Origin: CAVRCA01 sp963719345
Lineage (GTDB): Bacteria > Pseudomonadota > Alphaproteobacteria > Acetobacterales > Acetobacteraceae
Length of the DNA stretch: 64,000 nt
Assembly (NCBI GenBank): GCA_963719345.1
Contig: CAVRCA010000012.1
Coordinates: 1 to 64,000, forward strand
Reading direction: 5' to 3'
Part shown: piece after piece, positions 33,234-42,880 of the stretch
How positions within the stretch are numbered: position 1 is the stretch's first letter
Layout: every line of letters begins with the position of its first letter
Position numbers and translations under genes: made by a program
The notes under the pieces: model-generated
Seen by the model: the letters and a program-made list of their open reading frames with translations, nothing else
Databases searched by the model: none
Told to the model about the DNA's origin: nothing

Positions 33234-34055
33234 ATGAACGGACCTCGCTTCGATCGTGCCCGAACGGATTATCGAAGCATTTTCATTTCTGACGTTCACC
33301 TCGGCACTCGCGGCTGCCGCAGTGACTTCCTCGCCGACTTCCTGCGAAGGAATTCGTGCCAGAACCTGTTTCTGGTCGGTGACATCATCGACGGCTGGCG
33401 GCTCCGCAAATCCTGGTACTGGGACGCCAGCCATGATGAAGTGCTTCGTCTCATCCTGCGCCATGCTCGCGGGGGTGCCGATGTCACCTACATCCCCGGC
33501 AACCACGACGAGATGTTCCGGGCTTGGCTGCCGCTCGGTCTGGAAGTCGCCGGAATCCGGCTGCGCAAGGACGCCGTTCACGTCACCGCGGCGGGGCAGC
33601 GGCTGCTGGTGATGCATGGCGACGAGTTCGACAGCGTGGTTCGCTACGCGAAGGTGCTCGCCGTCCTGGGTGACGGCGCTTACGCGGCGGCCTTGGTGGC
33701 GAACCGCTGGTTCAACGCCGCCCGGCGCCGGCTTGGTCATCCGTACTGGTCGCTATCCTCATGGCTCAAGCGCCAAGTCAAGGAGGCGGTGAAGGCGGTG
33801 GACCGTTTCGAGTCCGCGCTGGCGAACGAGGCTCGGCGACGCGGGCTCGACGGGGTCGTCTGCGGCCATATCCATCATCCCGAAATGCGCGACGTGAACG
33901 GCATCCTCTACGTCAACGACGGAGATTGGGTGGAAAGCTGCACTGCACTGGTGGAGCACCATGACGGCCGGCTGGAACTCCTGGATTGGGCAGCGCTCAA
34001 CGGGTTGTCGTTCTTTCAGCCGCCGTCGTCCGGTGCCCTCCTGCCGGCAGCCTGA
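33234..34055 (+). CDS. plcP: PlcP-like phospholipase C (calcineurin-type metallophosphatase)
   Basis: The 273-residue protein has all dimetal motifs: D20-x-H22 in SDVHLG, D50 in GDIIDGW, GNHDE at 89-93, MHGDEFD and GHIHHPE. The long conserved segments (DFLRRN, WYWDASHDEVLRLILR, PYWSLSSWLKRQVKEAV, GDWVESCTALVEH) are those of the alphaproteobacterial PlcP family rather than canonical LpxH. PlcP splits phosphatidylcholine to diacylglycerol under phosphate starvation. LpxH-like annotation is the alternative, given lpxK and waaA downstream. The glycosyltransferase 13 bases downstream supports PlcP. ATG 33234 is preceded by no strong site. Confidence 0.7.
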   Translation: MNGPRFDRARTDYRSIFISDVHLGTRGCRSDFLADFLRRNSCQNLFLVGDIIDGWRLRKSWYWDASHDEVLRLILRHARGGADVTYIPGNHDEMFRAWLPLGLEVAGIRLRKDAVHVTAAGQRLLVMHGDEFDSVVRYAKVLAVLGDGAYAAALVANRWFNAARRRLGHPYWSLSSWLKRQVKEAVKAVDRFESALANEARRRGLDGVVCGHIHHPEMRDVNGILYVNDGDWVESCTALVEHHDGRLELLDWAALNGLSFFQPPSSGALLPAA

Positions 34056-34068
34056 CTTGCCGTCAGGA

Positions 34069-35094
34069 ATGCCTGCGGCCTCGCCGCATCGCACTCTCAT
34101 CGTGACAGACGCGTGGCGTCCGCAGGTCAACGGCGTCGTCCGGACGCTGACGACGCTGGCCGACGAGCTGCGCCGGATAGGACACGCGGTGGAGGTGGTC
34201 GGGCCTGACCGGTTCCGCACGATCCCGATGCCCACCTATCCCGACATCCGGCTCGCCGTGCTGCCCTCCCGCAAGCTGGTCCGCGCCATCGAGGCATTCG
34301 GGGCGGATCGGCTGCACATCGCGACCGAAGGCCCGCTCGGCCTTGCAGCCCGCCGTTGGGCGGTACGGCAGGGAGTGCATTTCACGACGTCGTTGCACAC
34401 GCGGTTCCCTGAATACATTCAGGCCCGCATCGGCCTGCCGCCGGGTATCGCCTATGCCTGGATGCGTCGCTTCCACAACGCCTCGGACGGGACCCTGGTC
34501 GCCGCCGGCAGCTTCCGGGATGAACTGATCGGGCGCGGCTTCAGAAACATTCGTGCTTGGTCTCGGGGCGTCGATCTCGACCTGTTCCGGCCCGAGCCGC
34601 GCGAGCAATGGAACTTGCCGCGGCCGATTTTCCTCTATGTCGGCCGCGTCGCCGTCGAGAAGAACATCGGCGCATTCCTCGACCTTGACCTGCCTGGCTC
34701 GCGAGTCGTCGTCGGCGGTGGCCCCCAGTTGGCGGAGCTGCGGCAGCGCTATCCCGACGCGGTGTTCACCGGTCCGCTGTTCGGCCAGGCACTGGCGCGA
34801 GCCTATGCGGGAGCCGACGTGTTCGTCTTCCCGAGCCTGACCGATACGTTCGGCCTCGTCCTGCTTGAGGCGCTCGCCTGTGGCACTCCGGTCGCCGCCT
34901 TTCCGGTCACCGGGCCCAAGGACGTCCTGGCCGAGGCCGCCCAGACCGTCGCCGCCATCAATTCGGACCTGCGCCAAGCGGCGCTCGAAGCGCTGGCTGG
35001 CGACCGAAACGCCTGCCGGACCTATGCGGAGCGGTTCAGCTGGTCCGCCTGCGCGAAGCTGTTCCTGGCACAACTGGTTCCCATGCGTCCCTAG
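34069..35094 (+). CDS. Family-4 glycosyltransferase, Agt-like diacylglycerol glycosyltransferase candidate
   Basis: The GT-B protein of ~341 residues has an N-terminal acceptor domain starting IVTDAWRPQVNGVVRTLTTLADELRR, and GPDRFRTIPMPTYPDIRLAV. The C-terminal donor domain has IFLYVGRVAVEKNI and PSLTDTFGLVLLEALACGTPVAA. This type adds a sugar to diacylglycerol in phosphate-free glycolipid synthesis, and genes like it pair with plcP. Acceptor and sugar are inferred. Start is ATG 34069 or TTG 34060. Confidence 0.65.
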   Translation: MPAASPHRTLIVTDAWRPQVNGVVRTLTTLADELRRIGHAVEVVGPDRFRTIPMPTYPDIRLAVLPSRKLVRAIEAFGADRLHIATEGPLGLAARRWAVRQGVHFTTSLHTRFPEYIQARIGLPPGIAYAWMRRFHNASDGTLVAAGSFRDELIGRGFRNIRAWSRGVDLDLFRPEPREQWNLPRPIFLYVGRVAVEKNIGAFLDLDLPGSRVVVGGGPQLAELRQRYPDAVFTGPLFGQALARAYAGADVFVFPSLTDTFGLVLLEALACGTPVAAFPVTGPKDVLAEAAQTVAAINSDLRQAALEALAGDRNACRTYAERFSWSACAKLFLAQLVPMRP

Positions 35095-35182
35095 CCAGGT
35101 CGGCACTGCCGGAAACTGGCCGCCTTCCGCGGTTGCAAGCGGCGTGCTACCGCCCGCGGATGACTGGTCAGGGCCTAACCCG

Positions 35183-35866
35183 GTGCTGAAGCGTGTCTCG
35201 CGCCAGCCAGCCGTGCAGGTGTGCCTGGCCGGGCTGCTCGGTCTCTACCTCGATTTGGCGCTGCGCACGACCCGCTGGCAGATCGACGGCTGGGAGCACA
35301 TGCAGCCGCACGCTGCTGGCGCTCCCGCGATTGCTGCCTTCTGGCACGAGCGCCTCGCAATGATGCCGATGCTCTGGCAAGTCGTGAGCCGCCGGGGGCT
35401 GGCCGCCGGATTCCCGACGAGGGCGCATGTGCTGGTCAGCCGCCATCGTGACGGGCGGTTCATCGCCGCCGTGCTGCGTCGGTTTAACGCCGACGTGGTC
35501 TACGGCTCGTCCTCGCGCGGTGGCGCTAGCGGGCTCCGCGCCATGCTCGCGGTGCTGGCCACTGGCGAGCACGTCGTTATCACCCCCGACGGTCCGCGTG
35601 GCCCACGCCGACAAGCGGCGCCTGGAGTGGGCCAGCTCGCGGCGCTTTCTGGGGTTCCTGTGCTGCCCTGTGCCGCCCAGACAACCCGGCGGCGCGTTCT
35701 GTCGAGCTGGGATCGCATGGTGCTGCCGCTGCCGTTCGGCCGCGGCGCGTTGGTCTGCGGGCCGCCGATCTCGGTCCCGAGCGATGCCGGCCAGGCGGCG
35801 ATTCCGGCCATTGCCTTAGCACTCGATCTCGTGGCGGAACGAGCCGATCGGCTCTGCGCCCAGTGA
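35183..35866 (+). CDS. DUF374/LPLAT-type acyltransferase
   Basis: A ~227-residue lysophospholipid-acyltransferase-like protein. The short catalytic motif H-x5-(R)M is seen as FWHERLAMMPML, with VLVSRHRDGRFIAAVLRRF, VVYGSSSRGGASGLRAML and VVITPDGPRGPRR following, as in DUF374 proteins located beside waaA and lpxK. It probably acylates a lipid A precursor or another glycolipid. Start GTG 35183 is a choice among several weak ones. Confidence 0.75.
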   Translation: MLKRVSRQPAVQVCLAGLLGLYLDLALRTTRWQIDGWEHMQPHAAGAPAIAAFWHERLAMMPMLWQVVSRRGLAAGFPTRAHVLVSRHRDGRFIAAVLRRFNADVVYGSSSRGGASGLRAMLAVLATGEHVVITPDGPRGPRRQAAPGVGQLAALSGVPVLPCAAQTTRRRVLSSWDRMVLPLPFGRGALVCGPPISVPSDAGQAAIPAIALALDLVAERADRLCAQ

Positions 35867-35920
35867 TTTGTTTTCCAGTGAGTTGCGCCCAGTGATACGG
35901 CACGATTGTGGGCCGGGGCG

Positions 35921-37165
35921 ATGACGGTCGCCGCGCCGGTTCTGAGGCTTCTCTTGCGGGCGCGGGCGCGGGCCGGCAAGGAACTGGCTTCGCGATTGCC
36001 CGAGCGACACGGTGTCGACCCGACGCCACGCCCGACCGGGCGCCTGTTCTGGCTGCACGCCGCGAGCGTGGGCGAAACCGTGTCGGTCATGCCCGTCATG
36101 CAGGCGCTCTTCGACCGCGCGCCGGCGGCGACCGTCCTGCTGACCACCGGGACACTCACATCCGCGCGCCTGCTGGCGCACCGGCTACCCGAATTCGGTC
36201 CACATCAGGGGCGCGTGCTGCATCGGTTCGTGCCGCTCGACGTCCCTGCCTGGGTCGCCCGCTTCCTCGCCCATTGGCAGCCGGATGCGGCCGGGTTCGT
36301 GGAGAGCGAGTTGTGGCCGAACATGATCGCCGCATGCCGGGCGCGACGCATCCCGCTCGCGTTGCTGAACGCGCGCCTGTCGCGGCGCAGCTTCGAGCGG
36401 TGGAAGCGTGTCCCCGGGTTGGCCCGCGAGCTGCTGGCGGCGTTCGCGCGGATCGAGGCACAATCCGATGCCGATGCCGAGCGGCTGCGATCCCTCGGTG
36501 CCCGCACCGTCGAACGCGCCGGCAACCTCAAATTTGCGGCGCCGCCGCTGCCGGTCGATCCGAACGAGCTGCGCCGGCTGCAATCGCTGCTGGCCGGCCG
36601 TCCGGTTTGGCTGGCGGCCAGCACGCATCCCGCAGAGGAGGTATTGGTGCTCGCCGCCCACCGGATCGTCGCCCGGACGCACCCGGGAATGCTCACCATC
36701 ATCACGCCGCGCCATCCCGAGCGCGGCGCGGCGATCGCGCAGCAGGTCGCCGAATTGCCGGTCTCCCGCCGCTCGCTGGGCGAAGACCCTCCCACTGCCG
36801 GCGTCTGGCTTGCCGACACGCTGGGCGAGCTTGGACTGTTCTACCGCCTTTCCCCGATCGCCTTTATCGGTCGCAGCCTGATCCCGCCCGGCGGTGGTCA
36901 GAACCCGCTGGAAGCGGCGCGGCTCGGCTGCGCGATCGCGACGGGGCCACACACCGCCAATTTCGCCGACATCGTCGATCTGCTGCGTCGGTCGGGATCG
37001 CTGACGGTGGTCTCGGGTTCGGAGGCACTCGCGGCGTGGGTGGACACCATGCTGGACGACGCAGGCGGCCGCGAGGCCGCCGGGCGCGCCGGGATTGCGG
37101 CTGCCAGCGGCTACACCGAGCTTCCCGCGCGGGTGGCGAACACCTTGCTCGGCCTGGTTCGCTGA
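35921..37165 (+). CDS. waaA: 3-deoxy-D-manno-octulosonic acid transferase
   Basis: WaaA transfers Kdo from CMP-Kdo to lipid IVA at the inner membrane. LFWLHAASVGETVSVMPVMQAL has the catalytic Glu region, VESELWPNMI and LLNARLSRRSFERW are family signatures, and GQNPLEAARLGCAIATGPHTANFADI near the C-terminus binds the nucleotide. 414 residues. ATG 35921 is preferred over an upstream TTG. Followed after eight bases by lpxK. Confidence 0.93.
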   Translation: MTVAAPVLRLLLRARARAGKELASRLPERHGVDPTPRPTGRLFWLHAASVGETVSVMPVMQALFDRAPAATVLLTTGTLTSARLLAHRLPEFGPHQGRVLHRFVPLDVPAWVARFLAHWQPDAAGFVESELWPNMIAACRARRIPLALLNARLSRRSFERWKRVPGLARELLAAFARIEAQSDADAERLRSLGARTVERAGNLKFAAPPLPVDPNELRRLQSLLAGRPVWLAASTHPAEEVLVLAAHRIVARTHPGMLTIITPRHPERGAAIAQQVAELPVSRRSLGEDPPTAGVWLADTLGELGLFYRLSPIAFIGRSLIPPGGGQNPLEAARLGCAIATGPHTANFADIVDLLRRSGSLTVVSGSEALAAWVDTMLDDAGGREAAGRAGIAAASGYTELPARVANTLLGLVR

Positions 37166-37173
37166 GGTCTGAG

Positions 37174-38166
37174 TTGCCCGTCATACCGGGATTTTGGGCG
37201 GCCAGAGGCGGCACGGTGCTGCCCTTTCTGCTGCGTCCCCCGGCGGCCTGCGTGGAATGGCTGACCGCGCGGCGCGTTTCGCGCCCGGGCTGGCGTGCCC
37301 CGGTGCCGGTGATCTGTTGCGGCAATGTCAGCGTGGGCGGCGCCGGCAAGACGCCGCTGGCACTTGACCTGCTACGCAAGCTGAATGCCAGAGGGGTGCG
37401 CGCGCACGCGTTGTTGCGAGGTTACGGCGGCAGCGCGTCAGCCACGCGGCGTGTCGAGCCGGACGATGATCCGATCCTGGTCGGGGACGAGGCGCTGCTG
37501 CTGGCTGCACTCGCTCCGACCTGGATCGGGGCGGACCGTGCGGCAAGCGCCCGGGTAGCCGTGGCGGCGGGTGCCGAGGCGCTCGTGCTCGACGACGGGC
37601 TGCAGAACCCGACATTGTGCAAGGACGTGTCGTTTCTGGTGATCGACGGCGGCTTCGGGTTCGGCAACGGTCATGTTCTCCCGGCCGGGCCGCTACGCGA
37701 GCCGGTTGCTGCTGCGGCGGCGCGCTGCCGGGCAGCGGTGCTGATCGGCGCCGACGAGACCGGGGCATTAAAGCAACTGCCGTCGGACCTGCCGGTGCTG
37801 CGCGCCCGCCTGATCCCCGGCCCCGAAGCGGGGACGCTCGCCGGCGTCCGGGTGCTGGCGTTTGCCGGCATCGGCCGGCCCGAAAAATTCTTCCGGACCG
37901 TCCGAGACACCGGCGCGCTGGTCGTCGGGCAGCGCCCATTCCCGGACCATTACCGGTTCACGCCGCGCGATCTGGAAAGGATCACCGCAGACGCGCACGC
38001 GCTCGATGCGACCGCCGTCACGACGGCCAAGGATGCGGTCCGGCTGCCGCCGACGATGCGCGTCGGGATACGCGTGCTCACGGTGAGCTTGGCATGGGAC
38101 GACGACGCGCCGATCGAGGCGCTGCTCACCGAAATCCTTACCGAAGTTCACCGGCGCTCAGGATGA
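37174..38166 (+). CDS. lpxK: Tetraacyldisaccharide 4'-kinase
   Basis: LpxK phosphorylates the 4' position of the lipid A disaccharide. The P-loop GGAGKTP is at residues 55-61 within VICCGNVSVGGAGKTPLAL, followed by LLRGYGG, DDGLQNPTLCKDVSFLVIDGGFGFGN, LPAGPLREP and TTAKDAVRL. 330 residues. TTG 37174 is the only sensible start, eight bases after waaA, with GAGGT upstream. Its last 29 bases overlap the convergent SGNH gene. Confidence 0.93.
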   Translation: MPVIPGFWAARGGTVLPFLLRPPAACVEWLTARRVSRPGWRAPVPVICCGNVSVGGAGKTPLALDLLRKLNARGVRAHALLRGYGGSASATRRVEPDDDPILVGDEALLLAALAPTWIGADRAASARVAVAAGAEALVLDDGLQNPTLCKDVSFLVIDGGFGFGNGHVLPAGPLREPVAAAAARCRAAVLIGADETGALKQLPSDLPVLRARLIPGPEAGTLAGVRVLAFAGIGRPEKFFRTVRDTGALVVGQRPFPDHYRFTPRDLERITADAHALDATAVTTAKDAVRLPPTMRVGIRVLTVSLAWDDDAPIEALLTEILTEVHRRSG

Positions 38167-39187
38167 CGTAGTCGCCCTGCGGCGACGCGCGCCCGTTTGC
38201 CGCCTGAGCGAGGTCGGTCGCCAGCCGGTCGGCAACGTCTATCCGGTAATGCGCGGAATCCCAGTAGTTCGAAGTCATTGTCGGTGATCGGGCTAGGGAT
38301 CATGAAGTCGACCAAAACCGTGCCAGGCCGGCCGCCGGCGATCGCGGTCACGCGTCGCTTGCACTCGTCCCACTCCTCGCGCACCGCGCCGGCCGTGGGG
38401 CGCAACACGTGGTTGAGCGGGGCGAAGAACAGGATGACGCGGGTCCGGTTCGGCATGCGGTCGAGGTCGTTCCGCAGCAAATCCAGCGCCGGGTAGGGCA
38501 GATCGCGCGCATCGGCGGGTGCCGGCCCGGTCGGCATGGCCGCGGCTGCTACTTTGAGATGGAAAGCAACCCGCGCCGGGTCATAGAGGCGGTCATCGGG
38601 CACGAAGCTGGTGTAGCCCGCCCGACCATAAACCGGCGGCTTCCATCCGAGCAGCGTGGCGAATTGAATGCCGGCCTGTTGCACCGTGTAAAGGTTGAAC
38701 AACTCGCGATAGCCGAGCCAGCGGTTTTTTCCATACATCCACTCGGGAAACGGCCGCGGCGTGTAGCGCTCGAGCTTGCGCGTCAGACACCAGATATCGT
38801 CGAGACCGATGATCACGACCTTTGCCGCCGGATGCACGCGGAGGAAGACCTCGAGCAGCCGGGATTGCTCGTACGCCGTCGCGGCGTTCATCGCAAGATT
38901 GGCGAACCGGGCCGCCGAACTCCCGATCCAGCATCTCCGGCCGCAACAGGCGGCTGGTGGACGTGCCGAAAACCGCGCTGTCGAACTTTTGCGCGCGGGC
39001 CAGCACGGGAAACGAGAACCGGGCATTGGTCGCGACCGGCACGCGGTCGAGCGGCGGCGACAGCGGCAGGGTGTCGAACGGATCGACCATCGCCACGAAC
39101 AGGAAGATGAACCCGGCGACGCGCCCGCCGTGCCGACCGCGCGCGGGAAAAAGCGGCGCCAGGCGTCCGGCCCAGAACTTGAAGCAT
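38138..39187 (-). pseudogene. SGNH/AlgJ-like O-acetylation partner of the MBOAT protein, frameshifted
   Basis: Reading across shifts near 39115, 38920 and 38275 gives an N-terminal anchor, VDPFDTLPLSPPLDRVPVATNARFSFPVLARAQKFDSAVFGTSTSRLL (GTSTS is the nucleophile-serine block), then VVIIGLDDIWCL, and at the end MTSNYWDSAHYRIDVADRLA, with the Asp-x-x-His of SGNH hydrolases. The stop (TAA, 38140-38138) is found only in the corrected frame. It starts inside the stop of the MBOAT gene (TGATG). It likely moves acetyl groups onto an exported polysaccharide. Confidence 0.7.
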
Positions 39188-40567
39188 CAGAACTGGAAAT
39201 AGATGAAGGCATTCTGGAGCCGGCCACCGGCGAGCAGCAGGAGGAACACGATCGGCACGCCGGCCGGCAAGGCGACCCAGCTCCGCGGCTGGAGTCGGAT
39301 AGAGCGGCTTGCTGGCTGGTCGGCCCGAGCAGACTGATCACGGCCCCGCCGACCAGCGCCAAGATGGCCTCCCGGTCGAGCCGCACGCGCCCGAGGCCGT
39401 CGAAGCCGGCAATGGAGGCAAGCATCCGGCCCGCCGTGGCGAAATCCGGTGAGCGGAACAGGACCCATGCGGCCATGACGAAGAGCAGCGTCAGCAGCCA
39501 GCCGGCCGGGTCGGGCAGCCGCAGGCCGCGCTCGGACCAGACGTGATTCGCGGCCAGCGCCGCGCCGTGCAGCGCCGCCCCAGACGACGAACGTCCAGTT
39601 CGCGCCATGCCACAAGCCCGCCGAGCAGCATCGTGAGAACGACGTTGACCGCCTGCCGCACCGGCCCGCAGCGATTGCCGCCGAGCGGGATGTAGAGGTA
39701 GTCGCGCAGGAAGCGCGACAGCGTCATGTGCCAGCGCCGCCAGAAGTCGCGGACCGACACGGCGCGGTAAGGGGCGTTGAAGTTGAGCGGCAGCGCAGGC
39801 CGAACATCAGCGCGAGGCCGATCGCCATGTCGGAGTAGCCGGAGAAATCGAAGTAGATCTGCAGCGTGTAGGCACCGCAGGCGGTCCATGCCTCGGCGGC
39901 GGTGAGCGTGTGCGCCGCGCGCCTGCTGAAACAGCGGGTCGGCTATCTGCGCCAGCGTGTCGGCCAAAGCGATCTTCTTGGCCAGCCCGATGACGAACAG
40001 GACGAAGCCGCGCGAGAGGTTCTCCCACATTTCCGGCCGGCGCGGGTCGGCGCGGAACTGGTCGATGATCTCGTTGTGCCGCACCAGCGGGCCGGCGATC
40101 AGTTGCGGGAAGAACGTCACGAACATGCAGAAGTCGAGCAGGCCGTAGATGTGCGGGTCGCCGCGCTTGAGATCGATCAGGTAGGAGATCTTCTGGAACA
40201 CGAAAAAGCTGATGCCGAGCGGCAGCACCAGATCCCAGGGGTGCCAACCCTCGCCGAGCAGCGCGAACGCGGTTCCCGGAAGAAATCGGCGTATTTGAAC
40301 AGCCCGAGCACGCGCGAGATTGAGCGCGACGCCGAACACCGGAATGAAGCCGGCGCGATAATGGGCAAACCATTGCACGACCAGCCAGTTGGCGAGCGTC
40401 AGTCCGACCAGCAGCGGGACGAAACGAAAATCCCACCAGCCGTAGAACACGAGCGATGCCAGCACCACCCAGCCCTGCCGCCAAGCGCGGTAGGGGGCGA
40501 GCGCGTAAAATCCGCCGAGCGCCACCGGCAGGAAGCCGAGGATGAACAGCTGCGAGCTGAACAACAT
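39187..40567 (-). pseudogene. MBOAT family O-acyltransferase (AlgI-like), several frameshifts
   Basis: The membrane O-acyltransferase begins MLFSSQLFILGFLPVALGGFYAL and continues LVFYGWWDFRFVPLLVG, LPLGISFFVFQKISYLIDLKRG, FFPQLIAGPLVRHNEI, APYRAVSVRDFWRRWHMTLSRFLRDYLYIPLGGNR and LWHGANWTFVVWG. The last has the catalytic His of the family. Shifts lie near 40313, 40277, 39930, 39800, 39590 and 39300. All motifs are present and ordered. With the SGNH partner it forms an AlgI/AlgJ-type acetylation pair; the polysaccharide target is unknown. Confidence 0.75.
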
Positions 40568-40597
40568 GGGGCAGCGCGGCGGGCTAGCCGGGTGGCG

Positions 40598-41736
40598 TCA
40601 GTCGAGCATCTCCAATAATCCCGCCATCAGCGCCGCCCGGGGCGCGAGATGCTTCCACAGGATGTGCTCATGGCTCGCATGCGCGCCGGAGCCGAGGCAC
40701 CCCAGGCCGTCCAGCGTCGGAATGCCAAGGGCGGCGGTGAAATTACCGTCGGAGCCGCCGCCGCGCGTCTGTTTCGGCATCTCCTGGCCCATGCCGGCAG
40801 CGATCGCCCGTGCCTTGTCGTAGAGCGCGGTGATCCCCGGCAATTCGGTGAACGGCGGGCGGTTCATCCCGCCTTCGACCGTGACCGTGCATCCCGAGGT
40901 CAGGGCGGCGAGGCCGAGCAGCCGCGCTTCCATCTCCGCGCCGTCGGCCGCGGTGCTGACCCGCAAGTCGATCTCGCATCCGGCTTCGTCCGGTATGACG
41001 TTGGGACGGGTTCCGCCCCAGATCGGCGCCACGTTGACGGTGATGCCGCGTCGCGAGTCGACCATCTCGTTGATCGCCACGATCTGCCGAGCGAGTTCGA
41101 CCACGGCCGAGGCGCCCTCGTCGAAATTCGTTCCCGAATGGGCGCCAATGCCCGTCACTCGCATGACGAACCGCCCGACGCCCTTCCGCCCCGTCACCGC
41201 CGCCCCGCCGGCGCCCGCCGGCTCGGGAATCAGCGAGTAGACGGCCTGCGCCCCTCCCGCTCGATCAGGGTGCGGGAGGTCGGGCTGCCGACTTCCTCGT
41301 CCGGCGTGAGCAGGAGCGTGATCGGCCGCCTGGTGGGGACCTGCTGGCGCAGGATGGCCCGGACCGCGTGGAAGGCGATGAAGCTGCCGGCCTTCATGTC
41401 GTGGATGCCGGGGCCGTGTGCGCGCGCGCCATCGACCCGGTACGGCATGCTCTCAAGCGTGCCGAGCGACCACACGGTGTCGAGATGGCCGGCAACCAGG
41501 ATCGGCTTGCCTTGGCCCCATGGCCCCGTCTCGGGGGTGCGAGCGATCAGCGCGTCGCCGAAACCGTCGCGCCCCGGAACCCGCGTGAGCACCGCGCCGG
41601 CGCCCTCCAGCTCCCTCTCGGCGACGTCCATCAGGCGGTTGACGCTCGACGGGTCGGTGGTAGGCGTCTCGAGCTTCACCCAGTCGGCCAGCTCCTTGAG
41701 CAGGTCCTCGGAACGGCCCACTTCGGTTTGCGGCAT
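40598..41736 (-). CDS. M20 family metallopeptidase (glutamate carboxypeptidase/CPG2-like), one frameshift
   Basis: A ~379-residue dizinc exopeptidase. PILVAGHLDTVWSLG (His ligand and Asp), GPGIHDMKAGSFIAFHAV (bridging Asp), LLLTPDEEVGS (catalytic Glu pair) and, after the shift, VTGIGAHSGTNFDEGASAVVEL and SGAHASHEHI (last His) are present. One base is missing near 41240, between TLIEREG and the dimerisation domain. The start ATG 41736 lies 84 bases from divergent ribF. The substrate may be folate- or glutamate-type amides, but this is not certain. Confidence 0.8.
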
Positions 41737-41820
41737 CGGTTCATCCGTGCGATCAGGGAAGGTGGGTGCTGATCGCACGATCCGGGCAACCTGTCCAACC
41801 GCGCGCAACCGGGAGGTCCA

Positions 41821-42762
41821 ATGCGCATCTTCCGTGACTGGCGCGATCTTCCGGTCGACGCGCGCGGCGCCACGGTCGCTCTGGGTAACTTTGATGGCGT
41901 GCATCGCGGCCACCTGACGGTTCTGCAGGCGGCCCACGCGGCGCGTCCGGACGCCCCGCTGGCCGCCCTGACCTTCGAGCCGCATCCGCGCGAGGTGTTT
42001 CGTCCCGACGATCCGCCGTTCCGGCTCATGCTGTCCGCCGAGCGGGCCGACGCGCTCGCCGCTCAGGGGGTGCGCCTGCTCTATGAGCTGCCGTTCGATC
42101 GGGAGTTCAGCCTGATGAGCGCCGAAGAGTTCGTCGGCAAGGTGCTGCACGAGGGGCTGGGAGCCCGGCATCTCTCGTGCGGCACCGATTTCGCGTTTGG
42201 CCATCGGCGCGGCGGCGATACGCGCTTCCTTGCGGCGCGGGCGGAGGCGCTCGGGACCGGCCTGACCCTGGTGCCGCCGCTGGCCGACGCCGAGGGGCCG
42301 CTCTCCTCGACCCGCATCCGCCGGGCGCTGCAGGACGGCTACCCGGAGCGGGCGACCGACGAGCTTGGTCGCCCGTGGGCTATCCGCGGCATGGTCGCGC
42401 ATGGCGATAAGCGCGGCCGCACGATCGGCTTTCCTACGGCGAACATCGCCCTCGGTCGCCATCTCGAGCCAGCGCGCGGCGTCTATGCGGTGACGGTGCG
42501 CTTGCCCGACGGGCGGGTGTTCCGTGGTGCGGCGAACATCGGTCGCCGGCCGACGGTGAACGAGGGGCCGGAAAGCCGCCTCGAGGTCAACCTGTTCAAC
42601 TTCGATGGCGACCTCTACGGGCAGGAGCTGACCGTCTCGCTGCACGCCTACATCCGCGCCGAGCAGCGCTTCCCGGGGCTGGACGCACTGAAGGCGCAGA
42701 TTGCCCGCGACGCCGCGGAGGCGGGGCGGTTGCTTAACTCGGCGTTGCCGGCCTCCGCATAA
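41821..42762 (+). CDS. ribF: Bifunctional riboflavin kinase/FMN adenylyltransferase
   Basis: The protein makes FMN and FAD. The N-terminal adenylyltransferase domain has VALGNFDGVHRGHLTVLQ and the SSTRIRRAL signature; the C-terminal kinase domain has GDKRGRTIGFPTANIAL and GVYAVTVRLPDG. 313 residues, the normal length. ileS follows after 118 bases and then lspA, the order found in many bacteria. Confidence 0.95.
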   Translation: MRIFRDWRDLPVDARGATVALGNFDGVHRGHLTVLQAAHAARPDAPLAALTFEPHPREVFRPDDPPFRLMLSAERADALAAQGVRLLYELPFDREFSLMSAEEFVGKVLHEGLGARHLSCGTDFAFGHRRGGDTRFLAARAEALGTGLTLVPPLADAEGPLSSTRIRRALQDGYPERATDELGRPWAIRGMVAHGDKRGRTIGFPTANIALGRHLEPARGVYAVTVRLPDGRVFRGAANIGRRPTVNEGPESRLEVNLFNFDGDLYGQELTVSLHAYIRAEQRFPGLDALKAQIARDAAEAGRLLNSALPASA

Positions 42763-42880
42763 CCTCAAGCATGGCGATGGTGTATAGGGCAGTCCGAATT
42801 ACCGTCCCGGCCGCGCAGCGGTCGGGAGTACCTTTCGCGCCCTGACATCAAACGCGACCGAGCGGTCGCGGAGATTGCCG

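Noticed and set aside
33234..34055. Canonical LpxH of the lipid A pathway
   Set aside because: Metal motifs alone do not decide it, but the long conserved segments and pairing with a glycosyltransferase fit PlcP better. Kept as an alternative.
42763..42880. T-box or other riboswitch upstream of ileS
   Set aside because: No T-box consensus or terminator/antiterminator pair is visible, and T-boxes are not typical of alphaproteobacteria.
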